In this document: piece by piece, positions 30,576-39,300 of the stretch
Layout of the letters: each line of letters opens with the position of its first letter
Numbering within the stretch: position 1 is the stretch's first letter
NCBI GenBank assembly: GCA_964510205.1
Contig: CAZEBW010000001.1
Span: 1 to 64,000 of the forward strand
DNA length: 64,000 nucleotides
Direction: 5' to 3'
Source of the DNA: CAZEBW01 sp964510205
GTDB taxonomy: Bacteria; Chloroflexota; Anaerolineae; VGOG01
Program-made: the position numbers and the translations under genes
Notes under the pieces: generated by a model
Seen by the model: only the letters and a program-made list of their open reading frames with translations
Database searches by the model: none
What the model was told of the DNA's origin: nothing

Positions 30576-32324
30576 TCAGTTACTCCCCTCCCTCTCCCCA
30601 AACCACCGATAATCCATGTTCGGGAACAGCTTGTCTCGCTCGTAGAGGTCTGCCACCAGGGCCGGATCCGCCTGCCCAACCTCGGCCAGCTCGGCCAACT
30701 GATTGAAGCGGTCCAAGTGCTCGTTGAAGCGCAGGATGGCGTACTCACGGGCCTGGCCGGTGGTGACCAAGAAGGGCCAATCGCTGGACTGCAACAGCAG
30801 CAGCTCCCGCGCGGCCTGGTTGAGGACGGCGGCCAAGTCGCCCTGGGCGGCGGGGTGCTGGGCCACCAGCTTCTCCATGCGGCGCTCCGATTCGCGGATA
30901 GGCTTCCACATCCAGTGGGTCTCGTGGTTGTCCCAGGTCCAGTGCCCTCCCCCCATGCCCCACGAGCCTTCCGACAAGGCCAGCACGTCCTCAGGCGGGT
31001 GCTGCTCGATAAACTCGCTGGCCGTGGTCAGTTCCACCGTCTCGCTCTGGCTCAAGATTCTCAGCACCTCTCGCATCCAATCAATGCCCTCGAACCACCA
31101 GTGGCCGAAGAGCTCGGTGTCGTAGTTAGAGGCGATGAGACCAAATTCGCCGCTCTCGGAAGCGGAAGCCGTCTCCGTTAGCGAAGCGGCCTCGGTTAGC
31201 GAAGCGGCCTCGTCGTAGTACTGAGCCACCAGGTCATCAACCAACCAGGCGAAGTGACGGGAGTGTTCCCCCACTTTGTACTCAGCCCAGTCGGGATGAT
31301 AATAGTCCTTCTGCCCCAGATCAACGCGCGGCCCACTCACTCGCCAGTACCTGAGGCCGGAGACGCCGTCTTTCTTATGGAACTCCAGGTAGTCGTAGTC
31401 GCCGGGATACCCCCAGTCGGCCGACCAGACCTGCATCCCCGTGCGGTTGTTGCGCCCGATGACGACCACGGGCGAGTAGGCCCCCTCCCCTCTGCCGCCG
31501 GCCACGTAGTAGGGCTGATAGGTGGTTTTCTCTGTAGGCTCCACGTAGTCGGGCAGGGGCACGGCGATGCGCTGGGGCACGTCCCCGTAGCCCACGGCGT
31601 CGCCAGCGGCCTTGCCCACCGGCAGCCCGCCCTCAATGGTGTGGGTCTCGCTGAAGAAGCAGCCGAGGTCTAACTCAGCCAGGAACTCCTCCAGACCAGG
31701 CTTGTAGTAGCGCTCCCCATCCGCCTCGGCGTAGAAGGCGGGACGGTAGGCGCACTCCGGCAACCAGACGGCCCGTGGATCCCGCCCGAACAGCCGGCGA
31801 TAGCTCTCCACGCCGGTTCTCAGTTGGCCGTAGATCGAGGAATCGCGGGAGAGCAGAGGGAGATAGCCGTGGGTGGCGGCGGAGGTGATGATCTCCAGAT
31901 AGCCCTCGTCCTGGAGCTTTTTGAAGGCGCCCACGATGTCCCTTCCGAAGCGATCTCTAAAGGTGGCCAAGATGTTCCCGTACCAGTCGCGGAAAAAAGT
32001 AGCCAGGTACTCCAGGTGAGGCTCGTCCGCCTTCTGGAAGCGTTCGACATCGCCCTCGGCCGCCTCGATGTTCTGCTCCAGATAGATCTCGAAGTGATCC
32101 AGCACCAGCGGATCAGCCAACTGCTCGGCCAGGACGGGGGTCAGGCCGAGGGTCAGCTTGATGGGATAGCCCTCCTCCTTCAGGTCGTAGAGGGCATTGA
32201 GGAGGGGCACGTAGGTCTCCGAGGCGGCCTCGTGCAGCCACTCCTCTCCGTGCGGCCAGCGCCCCGCCATGCGACAATAGGGCAAATGGCTGTGCAGTAC
32301 GAAAGTGAAAGCTCCTTTTTTCAT
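30576..32324 (-). CDS. GH57 family 1,4-alpha-glucan branching enzyme-like
   Basis: Glycoside hydrolase family 57 protein, 582 aa, close to GH57 branching enzymes (about 520-560 aa). It forms alpha-1,6 branches in glycogen. Opening HSHLPYCR gives the family motif 1. The nucleophile is Glu190 in WLPECAY, and the acid/base is Asp402 in SNYDTELFGHWWFEG. The WGMGGGHWTWDN segment is typical. Residues ~372-392 (EAASLTEAASLTETASASE) are an in-frame insertion encoded by a GTTAGCGAAGCGGCCTC repeat (31168-31215), directly before the strand carrying the acid/base. A similar phrase is found in the ABC exporter at 40836. Catalytic residues are intact. Confidence 0.88.
   Translation of the reverse strand: MKKGAFTFVLHSHLPYCRMAGRWPHGEEWLHEAASETYVPLLNALYDLKEEGYPIKLTLGLTPVLAEQLADPLVLDHFEIYLEQNIEAAEGDVERFQKADEPHLEYLATFFRDWYGNILATFRDRFGRDIVGAFKKLQDEGYLEIITSAATHGYLPLLSRDSSIYGQLRTGVESYRRLFGRDPRAVWLPECAYRPAFYAEADGERYYKPGLEEFLAELDLGCFFSETHTIEGGLPVGKAAGDAVGYGDVPQRIAVPLPDYVEPTEKTTYQPYYVAGGRGEGAYSPVVVIGRNNRTGMQVWSADWGYPGDYDYLEFHKKDGVSGLRYWRVSGPRVDLGQKDYYHPDWAEYKVGEHSRHFAWLVDDLVAQYYDEAASLTEAASLTETASASESGEFGLIASNYDTELFGHWWFEGIDWMREVLRILSQSETVELTTASEFIEQHPPEDVLALSEGSWGMGGGHWTWDNHETHWMWKPIRESERRMEKLVAQHPAAQGDLAAVLNQAARELLLLQSSDWPFLVTTGQAREYAILRFNEHLDRFNQLAELAEVGQADPALVADLYERDKLFPNMDYRWFGEREGSN
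31168..31215. repeat. GTTAGCGAAGCGGCCTC repeat inside the GH57 gene
   Basis: Two near-perfect units plus a partial third encode a Ser/Ala/Glu-rich stretch in the GH57 reading frame (minus strand). The same unit appears three times at 40836-40885 in an unrelated ABC exporter gene on the plus strand. Confidence 0.75.
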
Positions 32325-32492
32325 TGGATTCTCCTTTGTGAGACTACATCGGATTGAGAAACAAACGGATGCTTCGACAAACGCATTGCGAGTTTCCCAT
32401 TCTTGATCCGTTCTATTCTAAATCCGCTGTAGTGCTGACTGGCGGCCACACCCGGCAGCCTTATCGGGAATCTAACACACCAAGTTAAGTTA

Positions 32493-32521
32493 AGTATACA
32501 CTCAAATCAGACAGTTAGCAA
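32493..32521 (-). promoter_or_regulatory. Sigma-70-type promoter for the GH57 gene
   Basis: On the minus strand: TTGCTA (32521-32516), a 17-bp spacer and TATACT (32498-32493). It would give a leader of about 160 nt before the GH57 ATG at 32324. Confidence 0.55.
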
Positions 32522-32531
32522 GAATGGGGCC

Positions 32532-33689
32532 TTATCCGTCAATCCTGCCACCTGTCCTGAGCCTGTCGAAGGGATCCGCTGTTCTCCGCCCCAACAACCT
32601 GAACAGGTAGGGCAAAATACGGCGGCTGAGGTCAGAGTAGGTTACTCGATCGTTGAGCATCGCGGCGAGAAATCGCGTGACCTTAGGATCGGGGACGACG
32701 AGGCGGAAGCAGAGGCGCGGCAGCCCATAATAGAAGAGAGCGGCTACCCAACGAGCGCGACTCAAGTTGGCGCCGATGTCCCTCTGCACCCACGCCGTGT
32801 ACTGGCCCAGCTCCCCCTGGACAATGGCTTCCGCAGCCAGGCGCGCGCTCTTGACGGCGTAGCGGATGCCCTCACCCGTCAGGGGATCCATGAGACCGGC
32901 CGCATCGCCCACCAACAGGGAACGGGCCGTGTTCAGCCTCTCGGAGCGGACGTAAATGGGCAGGGGATGGCCATGCAGAGTGACGCCGCCCAGGCCGATG
33001 CCGAACTTGGCCATCTCCTGCCTCAGGATGTCCCGCAGCTTGGCTTTCCCTTTCCTGAAAGCGCCGACGCCGACCGATAGGTGGTCTCGCTTGGGAAAGA
33101 TCCACAGGTAGCCACCCTTGAGCGCACCAAACTCAAAGAGGGCCGTTTGCGCCCAGTCCGCCAGGGCACGCGGGGGCAGAGGGACCTCGGCCTCGATGGC
33201 TGCTCCCAGAACCTTGCCCCGCCGCAGGCCCAGCTCCCTGGCCGTGATCGAATTGGCGCCGTCAGCGCCCACCAGGTAGCGCCCCCTGAACCGCTGGCCG
33301 TCTTGGGTCGAGACAAGCACGCTGTCCTGGCTCTCCGTGACCTCCGTCACCGACACGGCTTCCCGTACCTCGCACTTGGCCTTCCCCAGCACCAGAGCGT
33401 CGAACTTATCCCGCATCACCATGGCCACCGGCTCGCCCGGCAGCGGAACGGTGACTTCCTCTTGTCCCCGATAGGAATAGCGGATTCTGGTTACTTTGGT
33501 CTCAATCGCCTGGTCGAGAGGGAAGGGGAAATGGCGGAGAACCGAGCCAGGCACACCGCCCCCACAGGGTTTGTATCTGGGCAGCCGCTCTCTCTCCAGC
33601 ACCAGCACCTTGCAGCCCGCTTCCCCCAGGTGGTAGGCCGCCGCCGCGCCGCCAATGCCCGCTCCGACTACGATCACGTCGTAATCCAT
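32532..33689 (-). CDS. Geranylgeranyl reductase-family FAD oxidoreductase
   Basis: A 385-aa flavoprotein of the geranylgeranyl/digeranylgeranyl reductase family, which saturates isoprenoid double bonds (quinone tail, carotenoid or lipid). The FAD motif is DYDVIVVGAGIGGAAAAYHL. Also present are PRYKPCGGGVP with the family Cys, VGADGANS and LLVGDAAGLMDPLTGEGI. Start set at 33689 (MDYDVIVVG), with an extra upstream frame to 33722 ignored. The last ~15 residues (ADPFDRLRTGGRIDG) derive from a CCTGAGCCTGTCGAAGG repeat (32556-32573), so the native C-terminus may have been replaced. Substrate is not determinable. Confidence 0.85.
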   Translation of the reverse strand: MDYDVIVVGAGIGGAAAAYHLGEAGCKVLVLERERLPRYKPCGGGVPGSVLRHFPFPLDQAIETKVTRIRYSYRGQEEVTVPLPGEPVAMVMRDKFDALVLGKAKCEVREAVSVTEVTESQDSVLVSTQDGQRFRGRYLVGADGANSITARELGLRRGKVLGAAIEAEVPLPPRALADWAQTALFEFGALKGGYLWIFPKRDHLSVGVGAFRKGKAKLRDILRQEMAKFGIGLGGVTLHGHPLPIYVRSERLNTARSLLVGDAAGLMDPLTGEGIRYAVKSARLAAEAIVQGELGQYTAWVQRDIGANLSRARWVAALFYYGLPRLCFRLVVPDPKVTRFLAAMLNDRVTYSDLSRRILPYLFRLLGRRTADPFDRLRTGGRIDG

Positions 33690-33756
33690 TGCCGTCTGCC
33701 TCCATAAGCCAAATTCTAGCATCGCCAGGACGATTTGTCAAAGAGGGAACGAGGCA

Positions 33757-33800
33757 ATGAGGCAACGAGGCAACGAGGCAACGAGGCGACGGGGTACTCG
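33757..33800. repeat. GAGGCAACGAGGCAACG simple repeat
   Basis: Four to five imperfect 9-bp units GAGGCAACG, ending GAGGCGACGGGG, in the divergent gap before the exporter operon. Related to the block at 4366-4405. Confidence 0.6.
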
Positions 33801-33937
33801 TTTCCCCCCATTACTCCCTTATGACTTTCGTCACAATCCCGAAACTGACCAATGACACTAGCGCGAGCGCCCGTTTTCTGGTACAATAAAGGCACAATGA
33901 ATTTGAACACACCCCAATGAATAATGGAGAGATGCAA

Positions 33938-35923
33938 ATGGAACCCCAGAAGAAAAGCAAGCGTACTCGTTGGATCGTGTTAGCTGTGGCGGCCGTGGTG
34001 GTTGCGGCAGCCGTGGTCTGGTTCGCCAATGAACGCCCCCTGGCGCAACTCCGCCAACGCCGCGCACAGGCGGCTAATTCAGATTCCAGCCAGATGGTCA
34101 CGGCCTTCATCGGCGATCTGTCGGCCGGGGCGACGGCCAGCGGCTGGCTGCTCCCCCAGCGGGAGGCTCACCTGGCGCTGGGAATGGCCGGCCAGGTGGA
34201 AGACGTCTACGTCGAGGTCGGCGACGAGGTGCAGGCCGGCGATGTCTTGATCCAACTGGGGGACAGCAGCCTGGAGCGAGCCGTCCGCTCGGCGGAACAG
34301 AGCTTAGCCATCCAGGAAGCTAGCCTGACCGAACTGCGGCGGGGAGCGTCCGAAGAGGATATCGCAGCCGCCCAAGCGTCGGTGGCGCAGGCCGAGGCGG
34401 GCGTGCTGCAAGCGAAGTCGTCTGTAGCCCAGGCCAAAGCCAACCTGACCGAGCTGCTAAACGGAGCTTCCGAGGAAGAGATCGCGTCCGCCGAAGCCTC
34501 ACTCGACAGCGCCAAAGCGAGTCTAGCCAAAGCCCAAGCCGGACTGACCAGCGCCAAGAGCGCACTGACCACGGCCGAGTTGGCCCGCGACAGCCTGTCC
34601 GACGCCGACGTGACCGCCGAGGCGAACCTCAAGAGCGCGAAAGCCGGGCTGAGCAGCGCACAGGCGCAGTTGGACGCGCTGCTGGAGGGCGCGGAAGCCG
34701 AGACGATTGAGCAAGCTCGCCTAAACTGGGAGCAGGCCAAGAATAGTCTATGGAACGCCCAGTTAGAACGAGATGCGGCGAAAGGCAATCCGGCAACCCC
34801 CGCACACGTGAAGGATCAAATGGACATCGCGGTGGCCAACGCCGAGATCGCCGTCCGCGTGGCCGAGATCAACTACTTGCAGGCCCAGGAGGGGGCGACG
34901 GAGGAGGTCATCGCCTCAGCCAGAGCCTCGGTGGCGGCGGCAGAAGCCCAGGTGGCCAGCGCCCAGGCCCAGTTAGACGACATTGACGACCAGATCGCCC
35001 AGGCCGAGGCGGCGGTGGTCCAGGCCCAAGCGGGGGTGAAGCAAGCCGAAGCGGGCGTGCTGCAGGCGGAGGCCGCCGTGACCCAGGCCGAGGCCAACCT
35101 GGCGATGCTGCTGGCGGGCGCATCGGATGAGAAGATCGCCGCAGCCGAGGCGCAGGTGGCGCAGGCCGAAGCGGGCGTGTCGCAAGCCGAGGCCCAGGTG
35201 ACGCAAGCTAAGGCCAATCTGGCCACGCTACTCAAGGGCGCGTCGGAGGAGAAGATTGCCATGACCGAGGCGCAGGCGGCGCAGGCGCGAATCTCTCTGG
35301 AAGAAGCTCGGGACAACCTAGCTAAAGCCGCGCTGGACGCTCCTTTCGACGGCGTGGTGACGAAAGTGTACGTCGAAGTCGGCGAATGGGCCAGCGGCCC
35401 GTCCGTGGACCTGATGGACAAAGACAGCCTGGAAGTGGTGCTGGACGTGGACGAGATAGATATCGGCGGTATAGCGGTCGGACAGCAGGCCGTGGTCACC
35501 CTGGAAACCTGGCCCGATGAAGAACTGAGCGGAGAAGTGGTCTCCATCGCGCCCCAAGCCAAGAGCGGGGCCGAAATCGTGACCTACCAGGTGCGTCTGA
35601 GAGTGGATGCCGGCGAGTTGCCCGTTCGCTCCGGCATGACGGCCAACGCCGAATTGGTCACCGCCCAGCACAAAAACGTGCTCCTGGTCCCCAACCGGGC
35701 CATCATCGCCGACCGCCAGGCGGGCAAATACTACGTCAACCTGGTGGAGGGCGATGCCGTGACCAAGACAGAGGTCACCATTGGCTTGCGCGACAAGGAC
35801 TATACCGAGGTCACCAGCGGCCTGGGAGAAGGCGACCAACTGTTCATTGGCGAGGTTAGCGAAGCGTTGGACTTCAGCCAGGGTCCCCCCGAAGAGATCA
35901 GGAGATTGCGACCCAATGATTGA
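33938..35923 (+). CDS. Membrane-fusion (MacA/HlyD-type) periplasmic adaptor with long repeated coiled coil
   Basis: Adaptor of a MacAB-like ABC exporter. One TM helix (RWIVLAVAAVVVAAAVVWF) is followed by a lipoyl half (GMAGQVEDVYVEVGDEVQAGDVL). About 330 residues of Ala/Glu/Gln-rich coiled coil then precede the second lipoyl half (APFDGVVTKVYVEVGEW) and a beta-barrel. The coiled coil is built of six related units, each with a GASEE-IA-AEA-like core (near nt 34341, 34461, 34684, 34888, 35114, 35235). This is much longer than in MacA. Start 33938 was picked for its GGAG at 8 nt; an ATG at 33917 lacks one. It overlaps the ATPase gene by 8 bp. Substrate unknown. Confidence 0.87.
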   Translation: MEPQKKSKRTRWIVLAVAAVVVAAAVVWFANERPLAQLRQRRAQAANSDSSQMVTAFIGDLSAGATASGWLLPQREAHLALGMAGQVEDVYVEVGDEVQAGDVLIQLGDSSLERAVRSAEQSLAIQEASLTELRRGASEEDIAAAQASVAQAEAGVLQAKSSVAQAKANLTELLNGASEEEIASAEASLDSAKASLAKAQAGLTSAKSALTTAELARDSLSDADVTAEANLKSAKAGLSSAQAQLDALLEGAEAETIEQARLNWEQAKNSLWNAQLERDAAKGNPATPAHVKDQMDIAVANAEIAVRVAEINYLQAQEGATEEVIASARASVAAAEAQVASAQAQLDDIDDQIAQAEAAVVQAQAGVKQAEAGVLQAEAAVTQAEANLAMLLAGASDEKIAAAEAQVAQAEAGVSQAEAQVTQAKANLATLLKGASEEKIAMTEAQAAQARISLEEARDNLAKAALDAPFDGVVTKVYVEVGEWASGPSVDLMDKDSLEVVLDVDEIDIGGIAVGQQAVVTLETWPDEELSGEVVSIAPQAKSGAEIVTYQVRLRVDAGELPVRSGMTANAELVTAQHKNVLLVPNRAIIADRQAGKYYVNLVEGDAVTKTEVTIGLRDKDYTEVTSGLGEGDQLFIGEVSEALDFSQGPPEEIRRLRPND

Positions 35924-36608
35924 AATCACCGACATCGCCAAAGAGTACCACATGGGAACCCAGACCGTGCACGCCCTGCGCGGGGTGAGCATGACCGTCC
36001 AGGATGGCGCGTTTATAGCCATCATGGGCCCCTCCGGCTCTGGCAAGAGCACGCTGATGAACATGATCGGCTGCCTGGACCAACCCACCAGCGGCACGTA
36101 CAAACTGGACGGCATAGACGTGAGCCAGATGAGCGACGACCAACTGGCCCGCATCCGTAACCAGCGCATCGGCTTCGTCTTTCAGACCTACAACCTGTTG
36201 CCTCGCACGCCGGCCATCAAGCAGGTGACGATGCCGCTGATGTACGCGGGTTATGCCCGGCGCGAGCGGCGACAAAAGGCGGAGGAGGCCCTGCGCGCCG
36301 TGGGCTTGGGGCACCGAATGGACCACCGCCCCGACGAGCTCTCTGGCGGGCAGCGACAGCGAGTGGCCATCGCCCGCGCACTGGTGACAAAGCCCAGCAT
36401 CATCCTGGCCGACGAGCCGACGGGCAACGTGGACACGGCCACGGGGGAGAATCTTCTAGACATCTTCGACGACCTGCACTCGCACGGAATCACTATCGTC
36501 ATCGTCACCCACGACCCAGAAGTGGCCCAACGCGCCCGGCGGAAAATATACCTCAGAGATGGGTTAATTGAGAGTGATGTGGAGAATGGGAAACTCGTAA
36601 ATTCGTAA
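35916..36608 (+). CDS. MacB/LolD-type ABC exporter ATPase
   Basis: A 230-aa ATPase of the MacB/LolD/FtsE group. Walker A GPSGSGKST, the MNMIGCLDQPTSGTYKLDG segment, signature LSGGQRQRVAIARAL, Walker B IILADEPTGNVD and H-loop VTHD are complete. It overlaps the adaptor gene by 8 bp and precedes a MacB-type permease, so the three encode one exporter (split MacB). The last residues (NGKLVNS) come from an ACGAATTT-type repeat that also supplies the stop. Powers mechanotransmission rather than classic transport in this family. Confidence 0.92.
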   Translation: MIEITDIAKEYHMGTQTVHALRGVSMTVQDGAFIAIMGPSGSGKSTLMNMIGCLDQPTSGTYKLDGIDVSQMSDDQLARIRNQRIGFVFQTYNLLPRTPAIKQVTMPLMYAGYARRERRQKAEEALRAVGLGHRMDHRPDELSGGQRQRVAIARALVTKPSIILADEPTGNVDTATGENLLDIFDDLHSHGITIVIVTHDPEVAQRARRKIYLRDGLIESDVENGKLVNS

Positions 36609-36684
36609 ACTCGTACATTCATTAACTGAGCCACGAATCTACGAATCTACGAATCTACGAATTTACGAATCTACGAATCTACCA
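36590..36684. repeat. ACGAATCTACGAATCTACG simple repeat
   Basis: Starts within the last codons of the ATPase as AAACTCGTAAATTCGTAAACTCG and then inverts to ACGAATCTACGAATCTACG (about seven units). It fills the whole gap before the permease gene. Same family as 23272-23366, with the same flip in orientation. Confidence 0.7.
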
Positions 36685-36702
36685 GCTTACCGGGAGGACA
36701 CT

Positions 36703-37929
36703 ATGAACTTGACCGAAAGCCTCTTAACCGCCTTCGACAGCCTGCTGACCAACAAGATGCGCGCCGCGCTGACCATGCTGGGTGTGATCATCGGCGTGGC
36801 CGCGGTGATTGCCCTGCTTTCCATCGGCAACGGCGTCAGCGCCTCCATCGAAAGCGAGATTCAGGCCATTGGCTCCAACTTGATCTCGATCCTGGCCGAT
36901 ACGGACAATAGCGGCGGCTATCAGACCTTGAGCCTGAGGGACGCGGAGATGTTGGCCGATCCATTTTATGCTCCGGCAGTGAAGGAAGTGGCCCTCCTGA
37001 TACAGGGCAACCAACCGGTGGTCTATGGCGGCCGCAACACCCGCATCACCGTGGCCGGCGTCACCGCCAACTATTTAGATATCCGCAGTTTGACGCTAGA
37101 ATTGGGAGATGGGCTGACGCAGAATGACCTGGACACCAACGCTCGAGTAGCGGTTCTGGGGGCCAATGCCGCCGAGGATTTGTTCTCCGAAGATGAATTC
37201 CCCATCGGTAAGGTTGTGAAAATCAGGGGCGTTCAGTATGAGGTGATTGGTGTGCTGAAGGCCAGGGGCGGGATGGGATTTGTGAGTGACGACGATCAGA
37301 TCTACATCCCCCTCACCACCGCGCAGAGTCGGCTCTATCGCCACGCGCGCACCCGCAGCGGCGAGCCAGCAGTACACACCATCGTTGTCCAGGCGCGGAG
37401 CGAAGAATTGATGGACGAAGCCACCCAGCAGATCAAAGACACGCTGCGCGAAAGCCACGGCATCGCCTATCAGGCCGACGACGATTTCACCATCCTCAGC
37501 CAGACCGATGTTCTGGAGGCCTTCGACGTCATCATGGGCACCATCACCATCTTCCTGGGCGCCATCGCCGGCATCTCGCTGGTGGTGGGCGGCATCGGCA
37601 TCATGAACATCATGCTGGTCAGCGTCACTGAGCGGACGCGGGAGATCGGCATCCGCAAAGCCGTGGGCGCGCTCAAACGCGACATCCTGGCCCAATTCCT
37701 GATCGAGTCACTGATGATGAGCCTGATCGGCGGCCTGTTGGGGATCGCCATAGGGGTGGCCACTTCCAACGTGATCGGCAATCTATCCGCCGACCTGACC
37801 CCCGTGGTGGACGCCGGCACGGTACTGATGGCCTCCGGCTTCGCCGCCGCCGTCGGCCTGATCTTCGGCATCTATCCCGCCTGGCGAGCGGCCAGACTGC
37901 GCCCCATCGAGGCGCTAAGGTACGAGTAG
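36703..37929 (+). CDS. MacB-type ABC exporter permease
   Basis: A 408-aa permease with four TM helices in the MacB arrangement. The first is at ~20-45 (MRAALTMLGVIIGVAAVIALLSIGNG), followed by a large extracytoplasmic MacB_PCD domain (~46-280). FtsX-type helices follow at ~285-400 (GIGIMNIMLVSVTERTREIGIRKAVGA, GIYPAWRAARLRPIEALRYE). The ETIGIRKA and Leu-Arg-Pro-Ile-Glu-Ala signatures are intact. GGGAGG precedes the ATG. It works with the adaptor and ATPase upstream. In a single-membrane organism the complex would expel substrates to the cell exterior. Confidence 0.93.
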   Translation: MNLTESLLTAFDSLLTNKMRAALTMLGVIIGVAAVIALLSIGNGVSASIESEIQAIGSNLISILADTDNSGGYQTLSLRDAEMLADPFYAPAVKEVALLIQGNQPVVYGGRNTRITVAGVTANYLDIRSLTLELGDGLTQNDLDTNARVAVLGANAAEDLFSEDEFPIGKVVKIRGVQYEVIGVLKARGGMGFVSDDDQIYIPLTTAQSRLYRHARTRSGEPAVHTIVVQARSEELMDEATQQIKDTLRESHGIAYQADDDFTILSQTDVLEAFDVIMGTITIFLGAIAGISLVVGGIGIMNIMLVSVTERTREIGIRKAVGALKRDILAQFLIESLMMSLIGGLLGIAIGVATSNVIGNLSADLTPVVDAGTVLMASGFAAAVGLIFGIYPAWRAARLRPIEALRYE

Positions 37930-37936
37930 GGTGCAA

Positions 37937-37967
37937 GGTGCAACGCACTTTGAAAGTGCGTTGCACC
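37937..37967 (+). terminator. Strong hairpin after the exporter operon
   Basis: GGTGCAACGCACTT pairs with AAGTGCGTTGCACC around a TGA loop (14-bp perfect stem), 7 bp after the permease stop. No T-run follows, so it may be a palindromic repeat acting as mRNA boundary. Confidence 0.55.
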
Positions 37968-38012
37968 TGATTACTGGCCCCGCGAACAGAATAGGATAAG
38001 GGCTTTCTCAAC

Positions 38013-39266
38013 ATGAAACAGCCATTAGCTTTGCGCGAGGCGCTGCGCATCTTTCGCCTCACGCTGATCATCAAGATAGTTTTCCTGGGCCTGGGCCTGC
38101 TGGTGGCGATGGGGTTGGGACCGTCAACCCAGTTGGCGATCTTGCTGCGGGCAGCCCCCACGCTGCTGCTGGCCCTGCTGGCGCTGCCCCCCTGGCTGGA
38201 GCGGGCTCTAGGCCGGCGGTTTCTGGCCCTGGGCTTGGGCCTGGACGTGCTCACGGAGAGCCTGTTCGCAGCTCCCTTCTTCTTCGAACGGCGACCTTTC
38301 TGGCTCCAAGATTTGGACCTCTCGCAGCCGATGATCCGCCACCTGACAGAAGCCCCCCTGACGGAGCCTTTCTTCTTCTTGCTCATCCCCCTGGTGTTGC
38401 TGGCCTGGGGATACGGACGGCGGGGGGCGGTGTGGGGGAGCACCTGGGCCACGATGCTGCACCTGGGCACTGGCTGTTGGGCCTTGCGGCAAGACATCCT
38501 GGCGCGACCTTTTTTCGCCGGCGCGCTGATGCGCATCGCCTTGCTGTACCTGGTGCCCCTCCTGGTCAGCGTGCTGGCCCAGCGCGAGCGGAAGCAGCAC
38601 GCCGAACTGGAGGCCGCTCACCAGCGGCTGCGCCGCCACGCCGCCACCGTGGAACAGTTGGCCGTCAGCCGCGAGCGCAATCGCCTGGCCCGCGAACTGC
38701 ACGACACGCTGGCCCACTCCCTGGCCGCGCTTTCGGTGCAACTGGAGGCCCTGCGCACCCTGCTGACCCACGATCCCGCCGCCGCTCAGGACGCGCTGAA
38801 CGGGGTCACCACCCTGGCCCGAAATGGGCTAGAGGAGTCACGGCAGGCCATCCAGGCCCTGCGCACCGATCCGTTGAAGACCCTGGGCCTGGTGGGCGCG
38901 CTGCGCAGCACGCTTCAGGCTTTCCAGGCGCGGAGCGGCGTGCAGGCCGACCTGATCGTGGCTGGCCAGGAGCCTGACCTGACGGACGAAGAAGCCCAGG
39001 CCCTGTTCCGCATCGCCGACGAGGCGCTGACCAACGTGGAGCGCCACGCCGCTGCCCAGCAGGTGACCGTGCGCCTGGCCTTCGGCAGCGACCGCATTGA
39101 TCTGGTGGTCCGCGACGACGGCGTGGGCTTCGATCCCGCCGCCGTGGATCCCGACCGCTACGGCCTGACCGGAATCCAAGAGCGCGCAGCGATGATCGGA
39201 GCGAAGCTCAAGGTGCACAGCCGTCCTGGCGGCGGGACCAGGGTTTGGTGTTCGTTGAAAAGATGA
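38013..39266 (+). CDS. NarL-type sensor histidine kinase (HisKA_3)
   Basis: A 417-aa membrane kinase. About five to six helices lie in the first 195 residues with short loops, so it lacks an obvious extracellular sensor domain. A short coiled coil (ERKQHAELEAAHQRLRR) leads to HisKA_3 with RNRLARELHDTLAHSLAAL (phospho-His in ELHD). The HATPase has DEALTNVERHA, VRDDGVGFDP, YGLTGIQERA and GGGTRVW. Its best partner is the NarL-type regulator at 44526, separated from it by an ABC exporter pair and brnTA. Membrane-embedded sensing of envelope stress or a drug is a reasonable inference. Confidence 0.9.
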   Translation: MKQPLALREALRIFRLTLIIKIVFLGLGLLVAMGLGPSTQLAILLRAAPTLLLALLALPPWLERALGRRFLALGLGLDVLTESLFAAPFFFERRPFWLQDLDLSQPMIRHLTEAPLTEPFFFLLIPLVLLAWGYGRRGAVWGSTWATMLHLGTGCWALRQDILARPFFAGALMRIALLYLVPLLVSVLAQRERKQHAELEAAHQRLRRHAATVEQLAVSRERNRLARELHDTLAHSLAALSVQLEALRTLLTHDPAAAQDALNGVTTLARNGLEESRQAIQALRTDPLKTLGLVGALRSTLQAFQARSGVQADLIVAGQEPDLTDEEAQALFRIADEALTNVERHAAAQQVTVRLAFGSDRIDLVVRDDGVGFDPAAVDPDRYGLTGIQERAAMIGAKLKVHSRPGGGTRVWCSLKR

Positions 39267-39300
39267 CCAAACACTGAAATAGATCGGAGCGCAATTCCGC

